A DNA stretch of 61,645 nucleotides from an uncultured Sterolibacterium sp. (lineage in GTDB: Bacteria > Pseudomonadota > Gammaproteobacteria > Burkholderiales > Rhodocyclaceae), in the NCBI GenBank assembly GCA_903904605.1, contig CAIVDC010000047.1, positions 1 to 61,645 on the forward strand. Direction: 5' to 3'. Of the stretch, positions 18,603-29,217 are shown one piece after another. Both the position numbers and the translations under genes were made by a program. Under the pieces are notes generated by a model, which had not been told where the DNA came from, searched no databases, and worked only from the letters and a program-made list of their open reading frames with translations. Position 1 is the stretch's first letter. Every line of letters begins with the position of its first letter.

Positions 18603-19868
18603 TCATCCCGCCGTACCGAGCAGACGCACTTCACGCTGAGGAAAGGGAATTTCGATTCCGGCGGCCTGGAAAGCTGACCAGATGGCGAGGTTGATATCGG
18701 AGCGGATTTGCAGCGAACCTTCCTGTGGATCTGCGATCCAGAAACCGAGTTCGAGGTTGATGCCGGAATCGCCGAAGGAGGCCAGGAAGGCCTTCGGTTC
18801 GGGATCGGCGAGCACCCGCACTTGGCATGAGGCGGCTTCAAGCATGAGCTTCATCGCCTTCTCGACATCGTTGGCGTAGGCAATCTGTACCTGCAAGCCG
18901 ATACGCATGCGCGGGTCGCTCAAAGACTCATTCTGGACCACGGAACTCACCAGCACCTCGTTGGGGACGATTGCCTCAACCCCTGAGAGGCCTTTTAACA
19001 CCGTGTAGCGCGTGGTGATTCGGGTCACCTGCCCGCGCTCCGCGCCGACGCTGATGACATTGCCGATACGGATGGACCGGTCAAGCAAAATGATGAAGCC
19101 CGAGACGTAATTGCTGGCAATCTTCTGCAAGCCGAAACCCAGGCCGACGCCCAACGCCCCGCTGAAGACTGAAAGCGTGGTGAGATCGATACCGACCAGA
19201 GGCAAGCCGATCAGCACCGCCAGCAGCATCAGCAAGGCTTTCGAGAGCCGGGTGAACACCACGCGCAAGTTGCTGTCGAGGTTGGGTGCTGACATCAGTC
19301 GCGCCTCGACCAGACCATTGACCCAGAGCGCCAGGAGCAGCGTTGCGAGCACCGTCACCAGCCCCTGCAGCACCATCCAGAGATTGAGGGTCTGCTTGCC
19401 GACGGAAAAGTCGACGCCCTCCATCATGTCGATAAGATCCGGCAGAAGGCCGGTGATATGTAACGCCACCACGCCCCAGACCAGCAACGCGAACCCGCGC
19501 TCGAACGAAGCCAGCCAGCCTGAACTGCCGAAGGTCCGGCGCAGTATGTAGAAGACGATGCGGATCACGGCAAGAGAGGCCAGAAGCGGTACAGCCAACA
19601 CCAAGAGGTGCGTGGGGAAACGGTGCCGCAAGAGCGGCAGGGCCACCAGCACCAGCAACAAGGCCACGACCGGAAAGGCCAAGCGTTGCAGGCCACCCTG
19701 ACCGAAACGCCAGGCGCGGCCGGCGGCCTCTGCCCGGCCACGCACTTGATGGCCGACCAAGAATGCGATCGTCAGACACGCAAGCAGTGCGCCGACCTGC
19801 CAGAACACATCGGGCCGCTGCATATCGCGCCAGAACTCGATGAGCAAATTGGGAATATCGTTCTGCAT
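18603..19868 (-). CDS. Mechanosensitive ion channel of the MscS family
   Basis: This 421-residue protein has several N-terminal membrane segments. These are followed by the MscS pore helix and beta domain: A-L-G-V-G-L-G-F-G-L-Q-K-I-A-S-N-Y, then I-L-L-D-R-S-I-R-I-G-N-V-I. Such channels open under membrane tension and release solutes during hypo-osmotic shock. It is longer than E. coli MscS (286), with an extra N-terminal membrane region and a normal cytoplasmic cage domain. The phospholipase D-like gene lies just upstream on the same strand, 23 bases away. Confidence 0.9.
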   Translation of the reverse strand: MQNDIPNLLIEFWRDMQRPDVFWQVGALLACLTIAFLVGHQVRGRAEAAGRAWRFGQGGLQRLAFPVVALLLVLVALPLLRHRFPTHLLVLAVPLLASLAVIRIVFYILRRTFGSSGWLASFERGFALLVWGVVALHITGLLPDLIDMMEGVDFSVGKQTLNLWMVLQGLVTVLATLLLALWVNGLVEARLMSAPNLDSNLRVVFTRLSKALLMLLAVLIGLPLVGIDLTTLSVFSGALGVGLGFGLQKIASNYVSGFIILLDRSIRIGNVISVGAERGQVTRITTRYTVLKGLSGVEAIVPNEVLVSSVVQNESLSDPRMRIGLQVQIAYANDVEKAMKLMLEAASCQVRVLADPEPKAFLASFGDSGINLELGFWIADPQEGSLQIRSDINLAIWSAFQAAGIEIPFPQREVRLLGTAG

Positions 19869-19891
19869 GGCTCGTGCCTCAGTGAAGGCCG

Positions 19892-20461
19892 CTAATCCAA
19901 GAGGCCCTGCGGATAGGGTAGCGCCTCAATCCGATGGCGCCGCCAGTTGTCGAGATAAGCGCGGGCGAGCCCTGGATTGCCCCGCAGGATGAGGAGATTT
20001 TCGGCATTTCTCGCCTGCGCGGAGAAAGTAAAATTGTAGCTGCCGGTAATGACTGCCCCGGTCGCTTCTTCAGGGTCGACCAAAATAATCTTGTTATGCG
20101 CCGCAACATAGCGCACCTCCAGCCAGACCGGGATGCCGCTCTCGGCAAGATGGGGAATCTGGCTGCGGCCGGCTTCATCCTTGACCAGCATCTCGCGGTC
20201 GGAAAGCACATCGACCGCAACGCCCCGATTCTTGGCCTCGATCAGCGCCCTTGCCAGCGGCCGACTGGTAAACAGATAGGCCTGAACATAGATCGTCTTG
20301 CGCGCCTCATGGAGCACCCGCAGCACGGCGGCCTCGGCATCATCCCACGGCGTGAAGGCCGGTTCGACCGTGCCCTGCGCGGGCAGTGCCGACGGTTCAG
20401 GTCGCGCCTGCCCCGGCAGGGCCAGCAGGAAGGCAACGACCAGCGTCGGCAATGCCTTCAA
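19892..20461 (-). CDS. Secreted phospholipase D-like nuclease, single HKD motif
   Basis: This 189-residue protein has a signal peptide (K-A-L-P-T-L-V-V-A-F-L-L, cleavage near G-Q-A) and one HKD motif, H-N-K-I-I-L-V-D, followed by G-S-Y-N-F-T. Small single-HKD proteins of this type (Nuc/endA family) act as dimers and cleave DNA or phosphodiesters in the periplasm. The start is set as TTG at 20461, which overlaps the rsmB stop as TTGA and places the signal peptide at the N-terminus; the longer frame to 20542 lies inside rsmB. Translational coupling to rsmB is likely. The substrate is not known. Confidence 0.8.
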   Translation of the reverse strand: MKALPTLVVAFLLALPGQARPEPSALPAQGTVEPAFTPWDDAEAAVLRVLHEARKTIYVQAYLFTSRPLARALIEAKNRGVAVDVLSDREMLVKDEAGRSQIPHLAESGIPVWLEVRYVAAHNKIILVDPEEATGAVITGSYNFTFSAQARNAENLLILRGNPGLARAYLDNWRRHRIEALPYPQGLLD

Positions 20462-21726
20462 GGCAACAACCGCTCCAAGGCGACGGCATAGAAGCCGTCG
20501 GTAGCATGCACATGGGGCAGCAGTTGCATATCCTCGGCGCAATCGATAACGATGCCTTGTTCCGCCAGCAAAGCCGCGGCCGAGAGCTTCTTGAAGGCGG
20601 GATGGTCGGCCAGGAACTCGGCGACGATTGCTTCATTCTCCTCCGGCAGGATGCTGCAGGTCGCATATACCAGTCGACCGCCGGGCTTCACCAGGCGCGC
20701 CGCCGCCGCTAGGATGTCATGCTGTTTCTTGCTCAGTTCGAGAATGCTCCCCGGAGTCAGCCGCCACTTCAGATCCGGATTCCTGCGCAGCGTGCCTAGC
20801 CCGCTGCACGGCGCATCGACCAGGACCCGGTCGATCTTGCCGGCGAGCCGCTTGACATGGCTGTCGTTCTCTCCCGAAATACGCACCGGATGCACGTTGG
20901 ACAAGCCTGCCCGCGCGACACGCGGCTTGAGCCGGGCCAAGCGCTTGTCGGAGACATCCAGCGCGTAGAGCCTGCCGGTAGAGCGCATCATGGCGCCGAG
21001 CAGCAAGGTCTTGCCGCCCGCACCGGCGCAGAAATCCACGACCATCTCGCCGCGCTTGGGCGCAAGAAGATAGCCCAGCAACTGGCTCCCCTCATCCTGC
21101 ACTTCAATGACACCGTCGAGATACAGCGGATGCCGCTGGAGCGCCGGCTTGGCCTTGAGCCTGATGCCCAGCGGGGCGTAGCGGCACGCCTCGGCGGCGA
21201 TGCCATCGGCGGCGAGTCTGGCGAGAACATCTTCGCGCGAGGCCTTGATGGAATTGACGCGCAAATCGAGTGACGCGCCCTGGTTCAGGCCGCGCGCCAG
21301 TTGCAACAGAGCCTCCTCGGACAAACGCATGCGCAGCCGTTCGCTCAGCCAATCAGGCAGGTCGGTCTGCTCAGCCAGCGTCAGCATCGGTTCCGGACGG
21401 CTTCTGAAGCCGGCCAGCCAATCGGCTTCCGCAGCCGTGATCGCTTCTGCCAATTGGCGCTGCGAGAGACCATTGACGCGCGTGAGCGCCGCCAATACCA
21501 GGCGCCGCGGCGTCACCACGGGCTGCGCCAGTTTCTCCAGCAAGCGGCGGCGGCGCAAGACAACATAGGCCGTCTCGGCGATAAAACCCCGTTCGCGGCT
21601 GCCCAAGGCACGTCGCTCGCGGAAGAATTCCGACAGTGCGGCATCGGCAGGCTGATTGAATGTCAGCAATTTTTTCACCGCGGTGGCAGCGTCGTCTATC
21701 ATGCCCGGGGTGATGCGTATGTTCAT
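20458..21726 (-). CDS. rsmB: 16S rRNA m5C967 methyltransferase
   Basis: This 422-residue protein methylates C967 of 16S rRNA using S-adenosylmethionine. The N-terminal NusB-like domain is recognisable from A-L-G-S-R-E-R-G-F-I-A-E-T-A-Y. The C-terminal methyltransferase has the SAM site near F-C-A-G-A-G-G-K-T-L and both catalytic cysteines, in D-A-P-C-S-G-L-G-T-L-R-R and Y-A-T-C-S-I-L-P-E-E-N-E. Length matches the family. It sits six bases after the DUF3108 gene, in the purN-DUF3108-rsmB order common in betaproteobacteria. Confidence 0.94.
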   Translation of the reverse strand: MNIRITPGMIDDAATAVKKLLTFNQPADAALSEFFRERRALGSRERGFIAETAYVVLRRRRLLEKLAQPVVTPRRLVLAALTRVNGLSQRQLAEAITAAEADWLAGFRSRPEPMLTLAEQTDLPDWLSERLRMRLSEEALLQLARGLNQGASLDLRVNSIKASREDVLARLAADGIAAEACRYAPLGIRLKAKPALQRHPLYLDGVIEVQDEGSQLLGYLLAPKRGEMVVDFCAGAGGKTLLLGAMMRSTGRLYALDVSDKRLARLKPRVARAGLSNVHPVRISGENDSHVKRLAGKIDRVLVDAPCSGLGTLRRNPDLKWRLTPGSILELSKKQHDILAAAARLVKPGGRLVYATCSILPEENEAIVAEFLADHPAFKKLSAAALLAEQGIVIDCAEDMQLLPHVHATDGFYAVALERLLP

Positions 21727-21732
21727 GGCTTC

Positions 21733-22776
21733 CTATCGTCCCGAATCGGGAGGTTTGACTGCTGCGGCCGGCTCATTATCATCGAACTCGAGTTGCTCTG
21801 CGAGTTGAACGAAGCTCTCGCCGGTTCGGTCGGTGTAACGGACTTTAAGCGGCAGGCCCCGCAAATCCATGCCCAGCCAGATCTCGGTCGCCTCGCCACC
21901 CTCGCCGACACTCTTCAGGTGCAACACACGCTGATCGCCGAAGCTCAGTGGGAGCTTCTCCTCGCCCAGCACCACGAAGTCGTAGGGCTCGAACTTCTTG
22001 CCGGTGGCGATCATCACTTCACGAGGCACGACCGGCAACTGCTGCCCGAGTTGGTAGAACAGGCTGAGCACGTCCTGCGCCCCCGGCAAGAGCGGAGCTT
22101 CGCGGCCGCCCGAGAACTTGAGGATACGCGCCTGCCATTCGAAGCTCGCCGCTTCTGCGGCGACGCCATTGCGTTCGGTGCGATACTGGATCGGCCTCAG
22201 TCCGGCATCGCCGATCTCGCCTTCGCTGGTCTGCTCCACCCGCGCCTGCCGGAACAAGGCGACAATTCCCGTGGTTTCGGTGACGCTGTTGAGCAGGTAA
22301 GTCTTGCCGTCTTGGCTCCAGCGATGAATTGCCTGACCGATGACGAAACCCTGGTCGCCGCGGCTGACTGCGAAGCGGATGCGGCCGTGGCGCGGCAGCG
22401 GCGGCGGGAGCGGCGGGGGCAGCGCAGCCGGCACCACTGGCGCAGGGCGAGGAGGCTCCGCCGGAACCGCTTCCGGTGCGGCACGGGGCGGCACGCCCGG
22501 GCCTGACTCAGGCGCCGCGGCGATAGGCGGGGCAAGCGCAAACTCTGGCCGCGGCGACGGCTGCGCCAGGATGCGCTCCGGCGCTCGCGGTTTGGCCTTC
22601 GCCGGCGATGGCGGCGCCATGACCCTCCGTGCAACGGGTATGAGTTTCGCATCGAGTCGCACCGGATCCGATGGCCGCTTCAGATTCAAAAGCTGCCAGC
22701 CAGGCGCCACGAAAAACGCCAGATGCAGCAGCAGGGACAGGACCAAACCCAGCCCGATTCCCGATCGCTTCATCAA
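21733..22776 (-). CDS. DUF3108 envelope protein with Pro/Ala-rich N-terminal region
   Basis: This 347-residue protein starts with one membrane anchor (L-V-L-S-L-L-L-H-L-A-F-F-V), a TonB-like arrangement. About 100 residues rich in Pro and Ala follow, then a globular DUF3108 domain. The domain is recognised from the G-x-x-Y-x-L-x-S-x-T-x-T-x-G-x-x-x-x-F region and the repeated beta-strand pattern to the C-terminus. DUF3108 proteins are periplasmic and their function is unknown. The neighbours purN and rsmB are conserved partners, but no functional link is established. Confidence 0.82.
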   Translation of the reverse strand: MMKRSGIGLGLVLSLLLHLAFFVAPGWQLLNLKRPSDPVRLDAKLIPVARRVMAPPSPAKAKPRAPERILAQPSPRPEFALAPPIAAAPESGPGVPPRAAPEAVPAEPPRPAPVVPAALPPPLPPPLPRHGRIRFAVSRGDQGFVIGQAIHRWSQDGKTYLLNSVTETTGIVALFRQARVEQTSEGEIGDAGLRPIQYRTERNGVAAEAASFEWQARILKFSGGREAPLLPGAQDVLSLFYQLGQQLPVVPREVMIATGKKFEPYDFVVLGEEKLPLSFGDQRVLHLKSVGEGGEATEIWLGMDLRGLPLKVRYTDRTGESFVQLAEQLEFDDNEPAAAVKPPDSGR

Positions 22777-22792
22777 GCCCTGGGCAATTTCT

Positions 22793-23431
22793 TCAAGCCG
22801 AGGCAGGCGCTATCAGTGGCTGGGCGGGCGGTCCCTCACCCTGAAGCACAACCCGTCCATCCGGGCTGAGTCGCAAGCGATCCTCCAGAAACCAGCGCAC
22901 TGCCTGCGGATAGATCCTGTGTTCCTGCACCAGCACGCGTGCCGCCAATGACTTCTGATCGTCGTCGCCATGCACCGGCACCGCCGCTTGCACGACGATG
23001 GGACCGGCATCCAGGGAAGGCGTGACGAAATGCACCGTGCAGCCATGGATCTTGACACCGGCGGCAAGCGCCTGGGCATGTGGCTTCAAGCCAGGGAACA
23101 TCGGCAGGAGCGATGGATGGATATTGAGCAGTCGCCCGGCAAAACGGCGCACGAAATCGTCGCCGAGGATGCGCATGAAGCCGGCCAGCACTACCAGGTC
23201 TGCCCGGTGAGCTTCGACCTCCTCGGTCAGGGCGGCATCGAATGCCTCGCGGGACGTGTAGCGGCGGTGATCGATCACCGCGGTCGCCACACCGCGCGCT
23301 TGGGCAAACGCAAGGCCTTGGGCTTCGCCGCGGTCGCTGATGACTGCGGAGATGCGCCCCGGCAGCTTCGCCTCGAGCAGCGCGAGGAGATTGCTGCCGC
23401 GGCCGGAGATCAGGATGACAACAGTCTTCAT
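22793..23431 (-). CDS. purN: Phosphoribosylglycinamide formyltransferase
   Basis: This 212-residue enzyme transfers a formyl group from 10-formyl-THF to GAR in the third step of purine synthesis. The N-terminal I-S-G-R-G-S-N-L, the catalytic N-I-H-P-S-L-L-P-x-F-P-G and the L-D-A-G-P-I motif (catalytic Asn, His, Asp) are all present. The ATG at 23431 gives the canonical M-K-x-V-V-I-L-I-S-G-R-G-S-N start; upstream codons are unrelated. It is divergent from a metallo-hydrolase gene. Other purine genes in the window are purM, purH and purD. Confidence 0.95.
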   Translation of the reverse strand: MKTVVILISGRGSNLLALLEAKLPGRISAVISDRGEAQGLAFAQARGVATAVIDHRRYTSREAFDAALTEEVEAHRADLVVLAGFMRILGDDFVRRFAGRLLNIHPSLLPMFPGLKPHAQALAAGVKIHGCTVHFVTPSLDAGPIVVQAAVPVHGDDDQKSLAARVLVQEHRIYPQAVRWFLEDRLRLSPDGRVVLQGEGPPAQPLIAPASA

Positions 23432-23565
23432 CTGGGTATCGGCAGCACCAGAGCGGCTTGAGACAGGGGAAAAGGCATCGCTCATCATAGCGCAAACTCC
23501 TTGTTTTACGATTAAGGTGACGGATCGTTCGCCCTGCTAAGATGGGCGAAACCAACGGATTCATC

Positions 23566-24537
23566 ATGAACATCGTCACGGACTACGGACAGGGCATCTA
23601 CGCCATAGACTCGGGCTTCGGCCGGCCGCGGTTGAATGCCGTGCATCTGATCGTCGAGGACGGCCATGCCGCGATCGTTGATACGGCCAACAACAACTGC
23701 GTACCACGCGTTCTGGCCGCGCTCGGGACTCTCGGCCTCGCCCCTGCCCGAGTTGATTGCGTCATCCTTACGCACGTCCACCTTGACCATGCCGGCGGCG
23801 CCGCCCAGTTGCTGGCCAAGCTGCCGGAAGCGAAACTTGTGATGCATCCGAGCGGCGTACGCCATATGACCGACCCATCCCGGCTGATCGAGAGCACGGT
23901 CGCCGTGTATGGCGAGCGCGCCGCGCGGCAGATGTACGGAGAAATTCTGCCGGTGCCGCCGACTCGGATCATGGCGGCGACGCACGGCCTGACAATGCTG
24001 CTTGCGGGCCGGGAACTCAGTTTTCTCGATACCCCCGGCCACGCCCGTCACCACATTTCCATCTTCGACGGCCGCTCCGGGCATATCTTCGCCGGCGACA
24101 CATTCGGCCTGTCCTACCGCGAACTGGATAATCGTGGCCGCTGCTTCGCCTTCCCCGCGACGACGCCGACGCAATTCGACCCGGCGGAGATGCATCGCTC
24201 GGTCGCTCTGCTCGCGGAATATCGGCCGGAAGCGATCTACGTCACCCATTTCAGTCAGGTGAAAGACATCCCGCGCCTGGCCGATGACCTGCACCGCCTG
24301 ATCGACGCTCATGCCGAACTGGCATTGCGGGAGCGCGCCGGACCTGGCCGCCACGAACGTCTCAAGGCCGGGCTTGCGGCAATCTTCAGCGCTGAGGCGG
24401 CGGGCCAAGGCTGGCGGCTTAGCGGCGAGGCATTGCTGAAGTTGCTGGCCACGGACATCGAACTCAACGCCCAGGGCCTGGGCTGCTGGCTGGAAACGCT
24501 CAAACCCCAGCCAAGCGATGGCGCAGCCAGCCGATGA
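23566..24537 (+). CDS. Metallo-beta-lactamase-fold hydrolase
   Basis: This 323-residue protein carries the full metal-binding motif H-V-H-L-D-H at about residue 73, a later H in the G-H-A-R-H-H segment, and a D in F-A-G-D-T-F. The fold covers glyoxalase II-like hydrolases, lactonases and others, so the substrate cannot be named. The roughly 80-residue C-terminal part is helical. The ATG at 23566 follows an upstream ATG by eight codons and fits the fold better. Its 3' end overlaps the convergent DedA gene by 38 bases. Confidence 0.82.
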   Translation: MNIVTDYGQGIYAIDSGFGRPRLNAVHLIVEDGHAAIVDTANNNCVPRVLAALGTLGLAPARVDCVILTHVHLDHAGGAAQLLAKLPEAKLVMHPSGVRHMTDPSRLIESTVAVYGERAARQMYGEILPVPPTRIMAATHGLTMLLAGRELSFLDTPGHARHHISIFDGRSGHIFAGDTFGLSYRELDNRGRCFAFPATTPTQFDPAEMHRSVALLAEYRPEAIYVTHFSQVKDIPRLADDLHRLIDAHAELALRERAGPGRHERLKAGLAAIFSAEAAGQGWRLSGEALLKLLATDIELNAQGLGCWLETLKPQPSDGAASR

Positions 24538-25141
24538 GCGCCGGCAAGAGGGAAAGGGCAATGATGGCGACAATCACCAGCGATAGATTATTCTTGAACC
24601 AGGGCAGGTTGCCGAACCAGTAACCGGCCAGCGTCAACGAACCTATCCACAAGGCGCCGCCGGCTAAATCGAAGGCGAAGAAACGCGGATAGGTCATGCG
24701 CGCGACGCCGGCCACGAACGGCGCGAAGGTGCGAACCAGCGGCAGAAAGCGGGCGATGATGACGGTCTTGCCGCCGTGCGTTTCATAGAAGACATGGGTC
24801 TTCAGCAACACCGCCTTGTTGAACAGGCGGGACTGTTCCCAGCGAAAGGCCCGCGGCCCGATGGCATGGCCAATCCAGTAGTTGGTGTTGTCGCCGGCGA
24901 CCGCGGCAACGAACAATACGCCGCAAAGCACGTAGATGTCCATGCCGCCGCTCGCGGCCACGGCACCGGCGACGAACAGCAGCGAGTCGCCCGGCAGGAA
25001 GGGCGCCACCACCAGACCGGTTTCGCAGAAGATGATGGCAAACAGGATGGCATAGATCCACAGGCCATACTGCTGCACCAGAATGACGAGATGTTTGTCC
25101 AGATGGAGCACAAGGTCGGAAAACTGGGCAAGAAGTTCCAT
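24500..25141 (-). CDS. DedA family membrane protein
   Basis: This 213-residue protein has four to five membrane segments and the family hallmarks: F-x-E-T-G-L-V-V-A-P-F-L-P-G-D-S-L-L-F, G-D-x-x-x-Y-x-I-G, and R-F-L-P-L-V-R-T-F-A-P-F-V-A-G. DedA proteins are implicated in proton-motive-force maintenance and in flipping lipid carriers such as undecaprenyl phosphate. The ATG at 25141 (M-E-L-L-A-Q-F) is the best start. It is divergent from mutL across 71 bases and overlaps the preceding hydrolase gene tail to tail. Confidence 0.9.
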   Translation of the reverse strand: MELLAQFSDLVLHLDKHLVILVQQYGLWIYAILFAIIFCETGLVVAPFLPGDSLLFVAGAVAASGGMDIYVLCGVLFVAAVAGDNTNYWIGHAIGPRAFRWEQSRLFNKAVLLKTHVFYETHGGKTVIIARFLPLVRTFAPFVAGVARMTYPRFFAFDLAGGALWIGSLTLAGYWFGNLPWFKNNLSLVIVAIIALSLLPALIGWLRHRLAGV

Positions 25142-25212
25142 CGCGATCACGGCAGGGGGCCGGCAGCCAAAGCGGGGCATTCTACCGGAAGCCACGGCTT
25201 ATAATCGCGGCC

Positions 25213-26967
25213 ATGAACGCGATAAAACCCCTGCCGGACCTGCTCATCAGCCAGATTGCAGCGGGCGAAGTGGTCGAGCGTCCCGCCTCGGTGCTCAAGG
25301 AACTGGTCGAGAACAGCCTCGATGCCGGCGCAGGCCAGATCGATGTGGAACTCATTGAGGGTGGCGTGCGCTCGATCCGCGTCGCGGATGACGGCGGCGG
25401 CATCGATAAAGCTGAACTACCGCTCGCTCTGGCACGGCATGCTACCAGCAAGATCGCCAGTCTCGTCGATCTCGAACGAGTCGCTTCCTACGGCTTCCGC
25501 GGCGAAGCGCTGGCTTCGATCGCCTCGGTGGCCCGTCTGACGCTAACCAGTCGCAGCCGCGACGCCGCCCACGCCTGGCGCATCGACGCTGCCGACCTCT
25601 CGCTGACGCCGGCGGCCTTGGGCAGAGGTACGGTCATCGAGGCCGGCGACCTTTACTTCAACACACCGGCGCGACGCAAATTCCTCAAACAGGAGGCAAC
25701 CGAATACGCCCATTGCGACGAGGCATTGCGGCGCATGGCGTTGGCCCGGCCGGACGTGGCCTTCAGCCTGGCCCACAATCGCAGCGTCAAACATCGCCTG
25801 GCCGCAAGCGACCTTTCCAGCCGCGTGCGCGAATTGCTCGGTGAGGAGTTTTTCAACCAGACACGGGTCGTAACCGCCAATGCCGGCGAACTGCGCCTCA
25901 CCGGCTTCGCCGCGCTACCGGCCTATTCCCGCCCCGGACGAGATGCGCAGTATTTCTTCGTCAATGGCCGCTTCGTTCGCGACAAGCTGCTGTCTCACGC
26001 CGTGAGGCAGGCCTATGCCGATATCCTGCATGGCAACCGCCACCCGGCCTATGTGTTGTTCCTCGAACTCGATCCCGCGGGCGTCGACGTCAATGTTCAT
26101 CCGGCCAAGATCGAAGTGCGTTTTCGCGAAGCGCGCGGTGTCCACCAGTTCGTGTTCCATGCGCTGCAAAGGCTGCTGGCCGCCCCCCTGGAGCAACTGG
26201 CGGCGCCGCCGAATCCGGCTGCATCCTACCTGGCGGAACCGGGCTGGCAGCCGCGGCGGCAAACCTCGCTGGCGGTGAGCGAGCAGACGCCGTCCGCCTA
26301 TTATGATTTCGTCTCGGCCGCCAACGGGCCGGCGGCGTCGCCAGCCGGAGTTGCGCAGGAGGCGCCGAGCGCCGAAGAAAGCGACCCTGCGCCGTTGGGG
26401 TACGCACTGGCGCAACTCCACGGCATCTTCATCCTGGCTCAAAACGCGGCCGGGTTGGTGCTCATCGACATGCACGCCGCCCATGAACGCATTCTCTACG
26501 AGAAGTTGAAAGCCTCCTTGAGCGACGCGCCCCCGACACAAGCGCTGTTGATTCCAGCGCTATTTTCGGCCAGCGAAACGGAACTGGCCACAGCCGGGGA
26601 GTACGCCACGGCGCTGGTCCGCCTCGGCTTCGAAATATCCCCGGCCGGGCCGCGCCAACTGGCAGTTCGCGCAGTGCCGGCGCTGCTCGCGAACGCTGCC
26701 ATTGCCGAACTGGTGCGCGCGCTGCTTGCCGACCTCAGGGACTTCCCTGAAAGCCAGGTGATCGACGCGCGGCGCAACGAACTGCTGGCGACCATGGCCT
26801 GCCACGGCGCGGTCCGCGCCCGGCGCAGCCTGAGCATCCCGGAGATGAACGCGCTGCTGCGCCAGATGGAAGCGACCGAGCGAGCCGATCAATGCAACCA
26901 CGGCCGGCCGACCTGGACCCAGATGACACTTGCCGACCTCGACCGGCTGTTCCTGCGCGGCAGATGA
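25213..26967 (+). CDS. mutL: DNA mismatch repair protein MutL
   Basis: This 584-residue protein couples MutS mismatch recognition to strand removal. The N-terminal GHKL ATPase has E-N-S-L-D-A-G, D-D-G-G-G-I and G-F-R-G-E-A-L-A-S-I. The C-terminal domain has D-M-H-A-A-H-E-R-I-L-Y-E at about 419-430, the endonuclease motif in its betaproteobacterial variant (Met for Gln), and the C-terminal C-N-H-G-R-P-T metal motif. The protein is therefore probably a nicking MutL, unlike that of E. coli. miaA follows after 103 bases. Confidence 0.95.
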   Translation: MNAIKPLPDLLISQIAAGEVVERPASVLKELVENSLDAGAGQIDVELIEGGVRSIRVADDGGGIDKAELPLALARHATSKIASLVDLERVASYGFRGEALASIASVARLTLTSRSRDAAHAWRIDAADLSLTPAALGRGTVIEAGDLYFNTPARRKFLKQEATEYAHCDEALRRMALARPDVAFSLAHNRSVKHRLAASDLSSRVRELLGEEFFNQTRVVTANAGELRLTGFAALPAYSRPGRDAQYFFVNGRFVRDKLLSHAVRQAYADILHGNRHPAYVLFLELDPAGVDVNVHPAKIEVRFREARGVHQFVFHALQRLLAAPLEQLAAPPNPAASYLAEPGWQPRRQTSLAVSEQTPSAYYDFVSAANGPAASPAGVAQEAPSAEESDPAPLGYALAQLHGIFILAQNAAGLVLIDMHAAHERILYEKLKASLSDAPPTQALLIPALFSASETELATAGEYATALVRLGFEISPAGPRQLAVRAVPALLANAAIAELVRALLADLRDFPESQVIDARRNELLATMACHGAVRARRSLSIPEMNALLRQMEATERADQCNHGRPTWTQMTLADLDRLFLRGR

Positions 26968-27070
26968 TGACCCGTCCCCCGATCCGCCGTCCCGGGGACG
27001 GGGGTGACCAAGGCTCGCCCGGCTCGCGGCTTATCGCTGCCCTGCCCTGGGCCGGGCCGGCGGCCGGGCA

Positions 27071-28052
27071 ATGAATCCCTTCGGCTCCCGCCCAAATTCC
27101 AGCCATGAGGAGAATGGCCGACTGCCTCCGGCCATCTTCCTCATGGGCCCGACAGCCAGCGGCAAGACCGCCCTGGCGCTCGAACTGGCAGAGCAACTGC
27201 CCTTGGAGATCGTCAGCGTCGACTCGGCCCAGGTATTCCGCGGCATGGATATCGGCACCGCCAAGCCGGATCACGCCACCCTGCTGCGCTTTCCGCATGG
27301 CCTGATCGACTTGATCACGCCTGAGGAGCGCTATTCCGCCGCCCGGTTCCGCACCGACGCCTTGCGCGAAATGGCCAGGATCACGGCGCTGGGCCGCGTG
27401 CCTCTGCTGGTCGGCGGCACCATGCTCTACTTCAAGGCGCTCACCGAGGGCCTGGCAGACCTGCCCCAGGCCGATCCCGCCTTGCGCGCGGAGATCGACC
27501 GGGACGCCGGGCTCCGCGGTTGGCCGGCACTGCACGCCGAACTGGCGGAGTTCGACCCGGCCACGGCGGCGCGCCTGGCGCCGAACGACGCCCAGCGCAT
27601 TCAGCGCGCGCTGGAAGTTCTGCGCCTAACCGGCCGGCCGCTCGCCGAGCTGTTCGCCGCTCAGCGCGGCTCGGCGCCGCCCTATCGGCTGCTGGCCTTG
27701 GCGCTGGTGCCGCAGGATCGCGCCGTGCTGCACCAGCGCATTGCCGAACGTTTTTTGGCAATGCTGAAACAGGGACTGGTCGAGGAAGTGGAAGCCCTGC
27801 GCGGCAAATACCGGCTGGATTCGGAACTTCCGGCGATGCGCTGCGTCGGCTATCGCCAAGTGTGGGAGATGCTGGCCGGGCGGCTGGGCCGCGGCGAACT
27901 GGAAGCGCGCGGCGTATTTGCCACGCGTCAGTTCGCCAAACGGCAGTTGACCTGGCTCAGGAAGCTGGTGACAAGCGAAACACTGGATCCGCTGCAGGCG
28001 GGCACCGGCGCACGAGCGCTGGAGCTTGTTCGGCGAACAACCCTAGGCGTTC

Positions 28053-28060
<8 letters not shown>
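27071..28060 (+). CDS. miaA: tRNA dimethylallyltransferase
   Basis: This 329-residue enzyme adds a dimethylallyl group to A37 of tRNAs that read UNN codons. It has the P-loop G-P-T-A-S-G-K-T, the [18 protein letters not shown] motif and [10 protein letters not shown]. The C-terminal [12 protein letters not shown] is the usual tRNA-contact segment. The start at 27071 adds about 20 residues before the P-loop, slightly longer than E. coli. It follows mutL as in many proteobacteria and overlaps convergent purM by eight bases. Confidence 0.94.
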
Positions 28061-29111
<1,051 letters not shown>

Positions 29112-29217
29112 GTTGAGTTCCTGCGGGCTGGCAGCTAAAGTGTCGTCTTCTCGCCGCGGGGTGAAGTCCCATCCCTTCCCGTCCCGCTGCGGTTTTCTTC
29201 TGTTGATTTTACCGGAA

